A stretch of DNA of 64,000 nt from Pseudeuparius sepicola (taxonomy: Eukaryota > Arthropoda > Insecta > Coleoptera > Anthribidae), in assembly GCA_963920635.1 (NCBI GenBank), contig OY987298.1:130581735-130645734 (forward strand). Direction: 5' to 3'. A model generated the notes under the pieces. That model saw only the letters and a program-made list of their open reading frames with translations. It was not told the DNA's origin and did no database searches. How positions within the stretch are numbered: position 1 is the stretch's first letter; each line of letters begins with the position of its first letter. The position numbers were made by a program, and so were the translations under genes. Shown in pieces: positions 32,157 to 43,100 of the stretch.

Positions 32157-35150
32157 ATAAAGACCACTTAGTCTCAGTTGGTAATACATGGGATTTTCTA
32201 TAAGATTTTCAGTTGCTAGAGAAACATAAATATATAAATGAAGGAAAAATCATCAAAAGTCCAGCAGTGACTATGGACTTTAAACCACCAGTACCATATA
32301 TGCAGATAAATAGACCAAAAAGGAGACAAGATAATTTGTACTGAGAATTTTCAAAGTATTATTTTTTTCCCTATAATTTCGCTCAAATTGAAATTGAAAA
32401 TATGCATCCTGGTCTAGTGAATACATAGATAGGTACATGTTGTATTAATTGAGATGATGTTCAATAGTTCGTTTTAATGTGTTTACCCAAAACTTCATAT
32501 ATATTTTCCTTCTACAACTCTACAACTTCCAAAATTCATATCTATTTTCCTTCTACAACCTTCATAGGTATGAATATCTTTAATATCTTTAGGGCTCTGA
32601 TCAATTTCCATCTCTTATTCGCTGAAATATAATTTATCGTCTTCAGTTATCATTATATAGTCTGCACAGCACACTTGTTCCTGCAGGTTTTGCATTATAT
32701 AAAATTGTTCTCGTAGGAAATATGAGGACCTCCTTTAGAGTTTCGAGGGCCCTCACAGAGCAATATTTAGAAGTTTCCCGCTCCCCACTTCTCTTTTATT
32801 TACGTTTTCAACAAGTCGTAATTCTGGAAGCAAACGCCCCATGATTTATGAAAACGAAAATCCTCCCCCTTTAACCGAATTACTTTGTTAGGGTCGTCGG
32901 TATAGGAATAAGCACTTTACGCTTCATAGGCGTGCTAGACCAATGAGAAGATTGCGGGAATATTTTTTTTGTACTAGGGTTAACTTCAAACAATTGCAGT
33001 CATAATAATAATTATATTTCGTGAAAGAGATGCTTATTATTTGAATTTGTTCGGTTTGTTTCAAATAGCCTTAAAGCACTTTAGGTCTACTTTGAAAAAT
33101 AAAAATATTTTATCTGTAATGTATTTCCTTCGTAGGATATTTCTAGTGCGGGCAAGTGATTTTCTCTTAGAGTAAATAATTGTTTTTGATGATTACAAAA
33201 TATTTACCCTACTTCTGCAGCTATATTTAGTTGTTTATACACGTTCTTGAGTATCAAACATATAATTTCAGTAACGGTATCCCAACGTTGTTTTGTGGCA
33301 GATTTAATGGCCCGCCAAAAAAATGCTTAAGTCCAGCTGTACCTAAAGCTGATGGCTTACGCTCTCCCGAAAAGAACGAACAAAGAGAATTTCCGAGAAA
33401 GGAAAATTCTCCCTCAATCTATCGACCGCAGCTCGGTGGGTGTAATTCCACCAAAAGAAACAGGTGATTTTTTGCGGATCTGTTATTTCTTTTGTCGGGC
33501 CAAATCCTCCCTGCTGGCAAATCCTTACTGCGGCACGAATATACAGCTGTTTTCTTTTTAGAAACTATAAGAATCTGTTCTTCTGTGTTAATTTGGTCGT
33601 TTTCATTCACTGTCGGTCGTTAGGGGTCGTTTTTGGGATCCTGCTAATAAATTATTCTCTCTGCTTAAAATGGAATCGAGAAACTGCTCTAATATCGCCA
33701 GCTAACTTATGGAAGCAGATAATTTTACATCAAAAACACATTTGTATAATATAATGGTAGGAGGAAACGTTGAGGGTCTCAAAGGCTCTGGGAATTGTAG
33801 CAGGTAGTCCCCAGTAATTTAACTGAATTTCGATGGAAGTTGGGACTCTGATAGATCAGAAACGCAAGTCCCTACGAATGTTTGTGCGATTTAAATTCGA
33901 ATTTGCTAATGTGCTTTAACCATATCCTAAGTAAACTTCATCGGTGTTCAACCTCACAGGAATTTGGCGGCAAACATGCCAGGCCAGCGCCAGACGGGAA
34001 TGTCCTGTTTTGGTTTAGTTTCACCTTCAATATCCAATTTATATCCTGCTTGTGCAACGCAAACAGTCGTGTTGGAAACTCCAATAGGCTTAAAACGGGA
34101 TTTTAAACTCGGCGTTAGCTAAATAATTGAAATTTGTTTGCCTTTGAAGGCTTTATTCCAGTTCGTTTGAGCGTATTATTGTAGAGTTGTAATTACTCTT
34201 TTATCATTGCTATGGCGGTAATACTTTATGAAACTATATTACTCACTGCATGGGAGAATAAACAATTTGCCATTGTATAATACTGGATAATTAACTACAT
34301 TTACATCGATCTAATGTCATCACCTATACTACTATTAGAGCTGAAAATGTTCGCACAACGTGCAACTCCTAAAACAATTCTACTCTTGATCTAAAGGGCT
34401 CGAAGCGAATAGTATTGTTCTAAGCGTAAGTGTAGGCATGCGATTCCCAAAACAAGAAGTGATTTGAGATCGGACAGATCAAATCGTTTGTGTCATAACT
34501 GACAATAACCACAAGGATTTAGACTTAGAGTGGATTATAAATTCTGCTATTAGATACAGAGAGATTCGTTAAGGTATATAGAAAGATGTGGAGAGCATAT
34601 AAGTATGCTCTCTGTGTCAATCGAAAATACTTTTTCAATTACTAATTTTATTTATTTTTTTAATTGGTTCGTTCGGAAAAAAGTAAAAGAGGATATTAAA
34701 TCATGAACTTCAAGTTCTATTATCACACATGACCGAACATATTTTTAGCATTTTACTCACCTAAATCTTACCTCTGACAGTTTCTCGTGTGAAATTTCCT
34801 GTTTGGATGTGCTCTGCCCTCTGCACCTACAGGAACTTTTAGTCTGCGGAGTGTACCGCAAGAGGGGCTATAGAACACGAAACCTCTAAATCAAAGTAAA
34901 TCCGGCCCTGCTCGCGGACCGACGAAGACAAATTACCCTCCGGTTCTCGTCCTCTACTTAAGGAAACTGCATTTTTATCTGATGCTCCGCGTTATTCTCC
35001 AGAGGGCAGAGAAAAATGTAGCTCAAGCGCTGGGCGGAAGTTGTTCTGCTGTTTTTTGCGCATCAAACGAAATTCTTCTTCAGATGCGTCAGATATACAC
35101 CAGAGAAGGACTGTATGGAAGTTTTGATGAGAGAAAAATGTCATACACCG
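32157..35150. other. No gene recognised
   Basis: About 3 kb. GC-richer patches lie at 32740-32900 (TTTACGTTTTCAACAAGTCG, possibly a fifth, very diverged member of the block family), 33290-33560 and 34790-35060. Overlapping open frames of 60 to 96 codons at 33231-33754 lack motifs. No splice-bounded coding segment could be defended. Confidence 0.4.
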
Positions 35151-35156
35151 CGTAAA

Positions 35157-35170
35157 TTATTATTATTATT
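35157..35170. repeat. (TTA)n run at the 5' edge of the LINE
   Basis: ATTATTATTATTATT just upstream of the first ATG at 35177. It may be target DNA or part of the leader; the tail at 39401 has the same triplet. Confidence 0.7.
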
Positions 35171-35176
35171 GTCGGC

Positions 35177-36361
35177 ATGGGTCCCGACGTGAACGTTTGT
35201 TTTAAGTGCGCTGACAATTTTATAGTTAAAACAAAGTCTGTTCAATGTGCCTATTGTGATAATGTGTTTCACCTACACTGTGCATCTATTAAAGACTCCT
35301 GGCAAAAAATTATCGTCGAAAGCAACAACGTTTTTTGGTTTTGCGATGAATGCAAAAACAAATGGAAGGAAAAAATTAACGCCGGGGATGAAGAAACAAC
35401 TAATGCGGACATAAAAATATTTAAACGTGAGATAACTTGCCTGGAGCGTGAAAAATCAATGTTGGAAAAGTTGCTGATGGAAATGGAGTATACCAACAAT
35501 TTGCAAAACATCCTTAATAAATGGATCTGCAAATAATCGAGGAACAGGGCAAGATTCATCCATGAAAATCCAACAACTATCTTTTAGTGATGCTGTAAAA
35601 AACGAAAACCACCCTTAACTCTGTTGGTTACAGCACAGGACAATGACCAAAATGTGGACATCTTCCGGGAAGTTGCTAAAAAAACTAATCCCGGTGATAT
35701 AAATGTGTGTATTCAATCATCAAGAAAAATCCGAGGAGGCGTTGCCATCGATTGTGATAATGTGGAATCTATGAATAATTTAAAAAAACACTTATCCCCC
35801 AATATGGGAACCAAATACACTATCAGTGAAGCGAAAAAATTAAATCCCAGGTTAGTTCTAAAAAATGTACGGTTGGATGGTCTCACCTCCGATGAGATGA
35901 TCATAAATAATATTTTCAACTTGAATGACATTGCAGATTGTACTCTATCAGGGAATGACATTAAAATTGTTACAAAACTTAGACATCGCGACAGTCTTAA
36001 TTTGATAATAGAAGTGTCGGCAAATGTGAGGAAAAAGTTATTAGGCAGGGGATATGTTTTTATAGGCTGGAAAAAATCTTTTGTTTCAGATCATTTTAAT
36101 GTCATTAGATGTTATAAGTGTTGTAGGTACGGCCATTCCGCTAAGAGTTGTGAGTCGGTTATTTGTTGTTCTCTTTGCGGTGAACAACACTCCCAAAAGG
36201 AATGCAAAAGTCCTCATAAACATTGTATAAACTGCACTGAATTTAACTCAAAATTTAAATCAAATGTGCCCGTTGATCATTCCACTTTCGACACTGCTTG
36301 TCCGGTTTTTGAACATCATTTGTCTATTTTAAAATCAAAAATAAATTATGACTCGAAATAA
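35177..36361 (+). pseudogene. LINE ORF1 protein (PHD-like finger, zinc knuckles)
   Basis: ORF1 proteins bind the element RNA and chaperone it. The N-terminus (residues 9-60) has a C4HC3-type PHD-like pattern: CFKC, CAYCDNVFHLHC, FWFCDEC. A Lys/Glu-rich, probably coiled segment follows. After 35536 the frame shifts by +1 (SSMKIQQLSFSDAVKNENH in the other frame) and returns near 35600, so two opposite indels break one original frame; 35624-36361 then reads on. Near the C-terminus are CYKCCRYGHSAKSC (C-x2-C-x4-H-x4-C), CSLCGEQHSQKEC and a third Cys/His cluster. The stop at 36359-36361 overlaps the ORF2 start by 14 bp. Confidence 0.8.
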
Positions 36362-39171
36362 TACTGCTGTGAGTAACCTCGCGAAAATCGGCCAAGTAAA
36401 TACAAGATCACTCTTGCCTTCTTTTAGCGAGTTTTCTGATATGGTGATTGATAATAATTTTGATATTATGGCAGTGACAGAAACTTGGCTCTCGCAAACT
36501 GTGCCGAGCAGTGCTGTATCGATGTCTGATTTTACCTTTTATCGCAGTGATAGAGCGGGGCGAGGGGGAGGCATTGGTGTTTATATAAAATCACATATAA
36601 AGTGTGAGCATTTTAAATAAATAAAATTAATATTGGTGAAATGTCTTCAGATCTAGAGCATATGTGGTTGAGGTTGTCTTTTGGCAGATTGACATTAATC
36701 TTAGGGATTGTTTATCGGCCTCCAAAGGGAAACATGAATGCGGCTCTGGCCAGTTTTGAAAATGCTCTTTCCGTCGTCTCAGCTCACAGTGATTTGATTC
36801 TCGTATTGGGCGACTTCAATGATGATTTTTTAACCCCAATAATAAAATATTGCAATGTCTTCACTCATATAATTTGGAACAAGTGTTGGGCGAAGCCACG
36901 CGAATCGTGCAACACTCGCAAACACTACTAGATCCTATACTTTGTAATTGTCCTGAGCGTTGCTCTGATGTGAAAACTTTGAATGCAGATTTATTCTCTG
37001 ACCATAGAATGGTGAGTTGCAGTTTTGACTTGCAGGTGTGCAGACCCCTGAAAGGTACAAAAACCTATAGATGTTTTCGAAATTTCGACATGGATTCTTT
37101 TAATAAATATTTGTGTAATATTCCATGGTCGGATATTTTCTATATCAAGGATATTGATGACAAGGTTGACTTCTTGACAAAGTGGATAACTCATTTGTTT
37201 GATTGTCATGCGCCTCTTAAAACTTCGCTAATCAGCAAACCGAAAGCACCTTGGCTAACTGATAATCTACGGTACATCTTTAAATTGAGGAATAAGGCAT
37301 TGTCAGTTTATAAAAAATCACAGACAAATGAATCCTGGGAGCATTACAAATACCTCAGAAATTATGCCAAGGCCTCTCACAGAAGGGAAAAAGCTGCATA
37401 CCTCAAGTACCTTCTCTCACAAAAAGATACCAAAACTTTTTACAAATCTCTTAAGTCGCTTAATATTCAGCCTTCGACCAACTGTGAAATTCCCCACCAC
37501 TTGCAAAACCCGAGTGATACAAATAACTATTTTTTATCTGTTTTCCAAAACAACGATACACCTTGTCTCGATAAAATTCAATTTTATACAAATAATAGCA
37601 TTAATGGCAAGAAGTCGTTTAAGATCGAATTTGCAACCGTAGATAAAATAGTTGAAGTAATAAATAAAATAAAATCGAATTCGAAGGGTTGCGACGGTAT
37701 AAGCTTAGACATGATCCGCTACTGTTTACCTGTTATCGCTCCGCATGTAACTCATCTGTTAAACTGTTGTATTGAACACAGTTACTTTCCAACTATTTGG
37801 AGGGTGGCTGTTGTCACTCCGCTACCTAAGATTGAGAACCCGAAAGCTTATTCCGATCTGCGTCCTATTAGCTTGCTACCGATTTTTTCTAAAGTTCTTG
37901 AGAAAATAGTATCTGAACAACTTGTGAAATTCTTGGAGGTAAATAAATTATTTCCAGAGAATCAATCAGGATTTAGGAAAGCCCATAGCTGCGTCTCGTC
38001 TCTGGCAAATTTGAGTGATAACATTCTAAGGGGTATTGACAACGATGAAGCCACTGCTTTGGTTCTCTTGGATTTTAGTAAGGCATTCGATACTATAAGT
38101 CATAATTTGCTGATTGCTAAATGTAAATATATCGGTTTTGATAATTCTGCATTAAAATTCATATCTAATTACTTAAAGGATCGGTTTCAGCAGGTTAGTA
38201 TCGGAAACAACGTCTCTGAACGATCACTTATTACGTCGGGTGTCCCACAGGGTTCTGTGCTGGGGCCTACGCTTTTCCTCGTTTATACTTTCGACCTAAT
38301 GAATGTTGTTACTCGATCAAATACTCAGGCTTTTGCCGATGATACGCAAGTTTACTTGAATTTTCACCCCAAAAATTATCTGGTAGCACAGAAAACTTTG
38401 AGTGAGGATCTGCTATGTATAAATAAATATGCTATAAGTCACAATTTGCATTTGAATCCGACAAAATCTAAACTAATTATATTTTCAAAAAAGAAGCATA
38501 GGGAATTTCTGAAATTAAATATGCGAGTTCAAATAGATGGTTCGGATGTGACTGTTGTGTCGACTGCGAGGATTCTTGGTTTGACATTTGATGAGGGACT
38601 TCGATTCGTGGATCATGTTGTTGGGTTGACCAAGGGACGCTACTTGAGACTAAAATTGCTATACGCAAGTAGGAGCTTATTGGATATGAATACAAGAAAG
38701 CTTCTCTGCGAAAGCTTAATTCTTTCAAAAATTCATTATGGAGATATTGTATATGTACCGTGTTTGGATAGTGCGACATTGAACAGATTACAAAGAATAC
38801 AAAACACATGCTGCAGGCTAATTACAAGCCTAAGAAAATATGATCATATATCTCCATCCTTCAAGGAATTAAAATGGTTGGATGTTAGGGGCAATTTTGC
38901 GCTACATATGCTCACTTTTGTTGCTAACATTATTAAAGCCTCTTCTCCTCCTTACTTAGTAAGAAAACTTGTGCCACGCGCTGCAATACATAGCTTAAAT
39001 GTTCGTCACACAAATTTATTTACAATGCCTGCCCACCGCACATCATTCTTTCAAAGGTCTTTTTCTTTTAACGCTGTTCACCTGTATAATTCCTTAGATA
39101 CAACTTTGAGGAACGAGATTGGCAACGGGGTTTTTAACGGAAAGGTAAAGTGGTTGCTGCTTTCTAGATGA
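36348..39171 (+). pseudogene. LINE ORF2: AP-endonuclease plus reverse transcriptase
   Basis: The endonuclease nicks target DNA and the reverse transcriptase copies the RNA there. The endonuclease lies in three frames: 36348-36620 (QVNTRSLLPSF, MAVTETWLS, RAGRGGGIGVYI), 36641-36931 (GIVYRPPKG, LVLGDFN) and 36850 onward (LDPILCN, LFSDHRMV), so two frameshifts interrupt it. From 36850 to 39171 the 773-codon frame is open and holds the reverse transcriptase: LRPISLLPIFSKVLEKI, LLDFSKAFD (Asp at codon 408), GVPQGSVLGP (from codon 464), FADDTQVY (catalytic pair at codons 497-498) and the C-terminal tail with RTSFFQRSFSF. The long open RT suggests the frameshifts are recent. Confidence 0.9.
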
Positions 39172-39415
39172 TGGTGCTTTTTATATGTCCTGGACACTGT
39201 TTTCGTCGTTGGTTATAACTGTATTATATCGTTTGATACGCCGTAGTTTAATAAAATTTATATAGGTTATGTTTTGGGTAGATATATGTAGATATAGGTT
39301 AGGGTTAGGTAAAGGTTAAGTATGAATGGCACTTGTTGCCAGACTTCGCCTTCGTACAGGATACCTACATGTTTTGTACTGTATTCTTGCAATAAAGTCC
39401 TATTATTATTATTAT
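39172..39415 (+). repeat. LINE 3' UTR and (TAT)n tail
   Basis: Non-coding. It ends GTATTCTTGCAATAAAGTCC and then five TAT triplets. The tail read on the - strand is (ATA)n/(TAA)n, the sequence in which the neighbouring Dong-like copies sit. Confidence 0.7.
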
Positions 39416-40050
39416 CTCGACTTAGCCAAAAGGCATTCGCACTCCCTCTACGGGGAACATTCACTCAGATCCCGGGTATCCCGGATACCAAAAGGATTTG
39501 GCTCGGACGAGACCCTTGCCATGTTATCGGGCCTTAGGTGACATTGATGTTGTTGGATGATCCTGCATTCCCCATGAATTTCCTGACGGTTCGGGCTGTC
39601 GCAAGTAGTACCGCTTTCTGCATGGACCTGTAAAGACTATCAGTTAGACCCAGCTCATTGATGTTTCTCAGCAAACTTTTTGGTATAACACCAGTTGTTG
39701 ACATGATGATTGGAATCGTCTGGACGCTCTCCATTTCCCATTGCCTTCTAATTCGTTCTTCTAAATCTCTGTACTTCGCGATCTTCTCGACTTGCTTCAC
39801 ACGCAGGTTGTTGTTGTTCGGGATGGCCACATCAATCAGAGTTGTCTGCCTAGAAATTTTATCAACTATTATAAAGTCCGGTCTGTTATGGGCAACTCGT
39901 TGATCTGTCAGAACTGTACGATCCCAGTACATCTTGTACTTGCTGTTCTCAAGAACCGGCTCAGGTGTGTAGTTGTAATATGGGACCCTCTCTGCCTGCA
40001 CAAGCAGCAGCTTTTCCGCCAGTTCCTGGTGCAAGATCTTGGCAACCGAA
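39416..40050 (-). mobile_element. Dong/R4-like LINE, 5'-truncated copy C
   Basis: Same 3' end as the longer copies (its last bases on the - strand are GGCTAAGTCGAG, then ATAATAAT). It is truncated at the codon for Ser of SVAKILH, leaving the endonuclease end and the 3' UTR. The 5' break abuts (TAA)n at 40051-40060, beyond which copy B ends. It differs from A and B at several residues, so it is an older or separate copy. Confidence 0.93.
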
Positions 40051-40109
40051 TTATTATTATCTCGACTTAGCCAAAAGGCATTCGCACTCCCTCTACGGGG
40101 AACATTCAC
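39534..40109 (-). pseudogene. Copy C C-terminal fragment, fused to neighbour's 3' UTR
   Basis: The 191-codon frame begins in the 3' UTR of copy B (MNVPRRGSANAFWLSR), passes through the microsatellite as Asn codons and enters copy C. The copy C part holds the restriction-like endonuclease: NRPDFIIVDKISRQTTLIDV (P-D and the following D), then KIAKYRDLEERI. The reverse transcriptase and the CCHC finger are absent. The fusion is a product of insertion, not a designed gene. Confidence 0.85.
40051..40060. repeat. (TTA)n spacer between copies C and B
   Basis: TTATTATTAT; on the - strand (ATA)n, the junction sequence common to all copies. Confidence 0.9.
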
Positions 40110-43100
40110 TCAGATCCCGGGCATCCCGGATACCAAAAGGATCTGGCTCGGACGAGACCCTTGCCATGTTATCGGGCCCTAGGTGACATTGATGTTCTTG
40201 GACGATCCTGCATTCCCCATGAATTTCCTGACGGTTCGGGCTGTCGCAAGTAGTACCGCTTTCTGCATGGACCTGTAAAGACTATCAGTTAGATTCAGCT
40301 CCTTGATGTTTCTCAGCAAACTTTTTGGTATAACACCAGTTGTTGACATGATGATTGGAATCGTCTGGACGTTCTCCATTTCCCATTGCCTTCTAATTCG
40401 TTCTTCTAAGTCTCTGTACTTCGCGATCTTCTCGACTTGCTTCACACGCAGGTTGTTGTTGTTCGGGATGGCCACATCAATCAGAGTTGTCTTCCTAGAA
40501 ATTTTATCAACTATTATAAGGTCCGGTCTGTTATGGGCAACTCGTTGATCAGTCAGAACTGTACGATCCCAGTACATCTTGTAGTTGCTGTTCTCAAGAA
40601 CAGGCTCAGGTGTGTAGTTGTAATATGGGACCCTTTCTGTCTGCACAAGCAGCAGCTTTTCCGCCAGTTCCCGGTGCAAGATCTTGGCAACCGAATCGTG
40701 TCGTTCCTTATATTCCGTTGATGCGAACATCTGACATCCTCCTGTTATGTGCTGGATTGTTTCTGAAGTTGGGCACCCGTATCTGCATCTGTCATCCACT
40801 ACCGATGCATCTCCTACAATGAATTTTAGGTAGTTGCGAGTTGGTATAACCTGATCTTGTATGGCCAGTAGGAAGCCTTCCGTCTCGGGGAACATTCGTC
40901 CCGAGGTCAGCCAATAGTTCGACGCTAACTTGTCGACATGTTCCTGGTTAACCTCATTAGGATGTCTCCCGTGCAGCGGCTTCCCCAACCACCTCTGTAG
41001 TTTATCGTTGTCGGTTCGGTGGTGATTTTGACGCTCGTGTTCCGTCAGACGTAGCGGTGTTGAGACGTCTGCTCCGCATATAGCCCTATGTAGTGTGGAG
41101 CTGTTGGCCTGCCTGTAGAAATAATTACGCAGATTTAATATTTGTTGGTCCAATTGCTTGCTGAGATGTGCCAATCCTCTTCCTCCTAGTTGACGTGGCA
41201 GAGTTGTTCTTTCTACGGCGCTACGGGGATGATGTTTATGAGCTTTTGTCAGTAGTGTCCTAACTTTTCGTTGCAGGTTGTTGATGTCCATGTTGGTCCA
41301 ATTCACTATTCCGAACGAATAGCTGAGTACAGAGCACGCATACGTGTTCAGGGCCTTAAACAAATTCCTGCTGTTAAGATCAGTTCGCACTACTTGTCTT
41401 ACTCTCTTGATGAATTCATTCGTTAAATCAGTCTTCATTGTTCGATGGTCTATCCTTTGAGCTTGTTTCATCCCGAGATACTTGTATGTATCTCCCTTGC
41501 TCATTGCTTCGATCTCCTGGCCGTCCTGCATCTCGTGTGCGCTTTGTTCGAGCTTTCCCCGGATGATATTAAGGGTGCGGCACTTGTCCAGTCCAAACAG
41601 CATTCCGATGTCCCTGGAGAACTCCTCTACAATTTTAAGCATTTGCGTTAGTTGGTTTTTGGTTGCGGCGATCAGTTTTAAATCATCCATATATAATAGG
41701 TGATTCAACTTGATCGCTTCTGCGTTGTTGCTTTTGATAGCGAAGCCATATTTTGTAGAGTTCAACCGATGTGATAGAGGGTTCATCGCCATGCAGAACC
41801 ACAGTGGACTGAGTGAATCTCCTTGGAAGATCCCTCTTCGGATGTTGATTGTGTCGGTCTCGATGTTACTGTCTGCGGTTCTGAGTTGTATCTTAGTGCG
41901 CCAGGTTGTCATAACGTGTTCTAAAAAGGAAACTGTATGATGATCTATTTTATACAGCTTTAAGATACCTGTGAGCCAGTCGTGAGGTACGGAATCAAAT
42001 GCTTTTTTGTAGTCCACATAAGCCATGTGGAGGTTTCGTTGCTTGGAATGAGCCTGGTTGCAGATGACAGAGTCTATGATGAGTTGCTCTTTGCATCCCA
42101 TTGCGCCCTTCGCGCAGCCCTTCTGCTGCATTGCAATGATGTTGTTCCGCTCGCAGTGAGCATATATTCGCTGCGTAAGGCAAGATGTGATTATCTTGTA
42201 CAGCGTAGGCAAGCAGGTTATTGGGCGGTACTTGGCAGGGTTATCCGTATTCCGCTGGTCTTTTGGTAACAGGTAGGTTGCACCCTGTGTAAGAAACAAT
42301 GGCATTTTCAGAGGATCGAGCAAGACTTCATTAATTAAGGTAGTTATCTGTTCATGCGTGCACCACAACTTCTTAATCCAATAATTTTGGAGATGATCTG
42401 GACCTGGTGCCTTCCAGTTGTGGGAATTCTTGATGACATCGGAGACCTCAGCGGTTGTGAATTGCTCGTGTTGCATCTGGCTATAGTTCCGGCCCATCTC
42501 GCGTTCTTCGCTGATCCAACTTGCACTGACATTGTATGGACCTGGTGTGGCAAGTTGATTTCTCCAGAAACCGTCGACCTGTTCTCTGCTAGGGTAACTC
42601 GCATTTGTGGCATCGGCGCTAGAATTAAAAGCACGGTAGAAACCCTTTTCTGATCGTTCAAAGAGTTTGTTGTCTCGTTTCCTGTTGTTACTAGCCTTGT
42701 ATCTCCTCAGACGCCCTGCGAAAACAGAAAGTTTTTGTTTTAATGTGTCAAGACATTGTTGAGCAGTGATGTTCGCGGGGTCATGCCGAGAATGCATTTG
42801 GGTGCGGCTCATTATTGCCTGCACCGCCCTCTGGATCCTTCTAGTTCTAACTCCTCTGATATATTCCGTCACTTGTCCTATGTCTTTACGGAGACTCTCG
42901 ATCTTCCGATTTAGTCGCATTTCCCATTGAGCCATTCGTGGTTCTGGTCTTGCACGATTCAACTCCTGGGCCGTTCGGATCTTGGCACCCATTACAGTGG
43001 TGACTGCCGTTGCGGCACAGTAGATTAACATGTGCATACGTTCTAATGTTGGTGTCACTGAAACATAGTTTGGTAAAATTCGTGTGTTCATAAGATCGAG

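Larger units (their letters stand above)
35171..39415 (+). mobile_element. CR1/Jockey-type LINE, nearly complete, broken
   Basis: Two ORFs in LINE order: ORF1 with PHD-like and CCHC fingers, then ORF2 with AP-endonuclease and reverse transcriptase. The element is preceded by a (TTA)n run (35157-35170) and ends with AATAAAG at 39391-39397 and a (TAT)n tail at 39401-39415. The 5' UTR is very short or missing, so it could be slightly 5' truncated. At least four frameshifts make it inactive. Immediately after the tail comes the 3' end of a Dong-like element in the opposite orientation. Confidence 0.88.

Noticed and set aside
33231..33754. Overlapping open frames as small genes
   Set aside because: Several frames on both strands are open at once, the peptides have no family motif, and no splice or promoter signal stands out.
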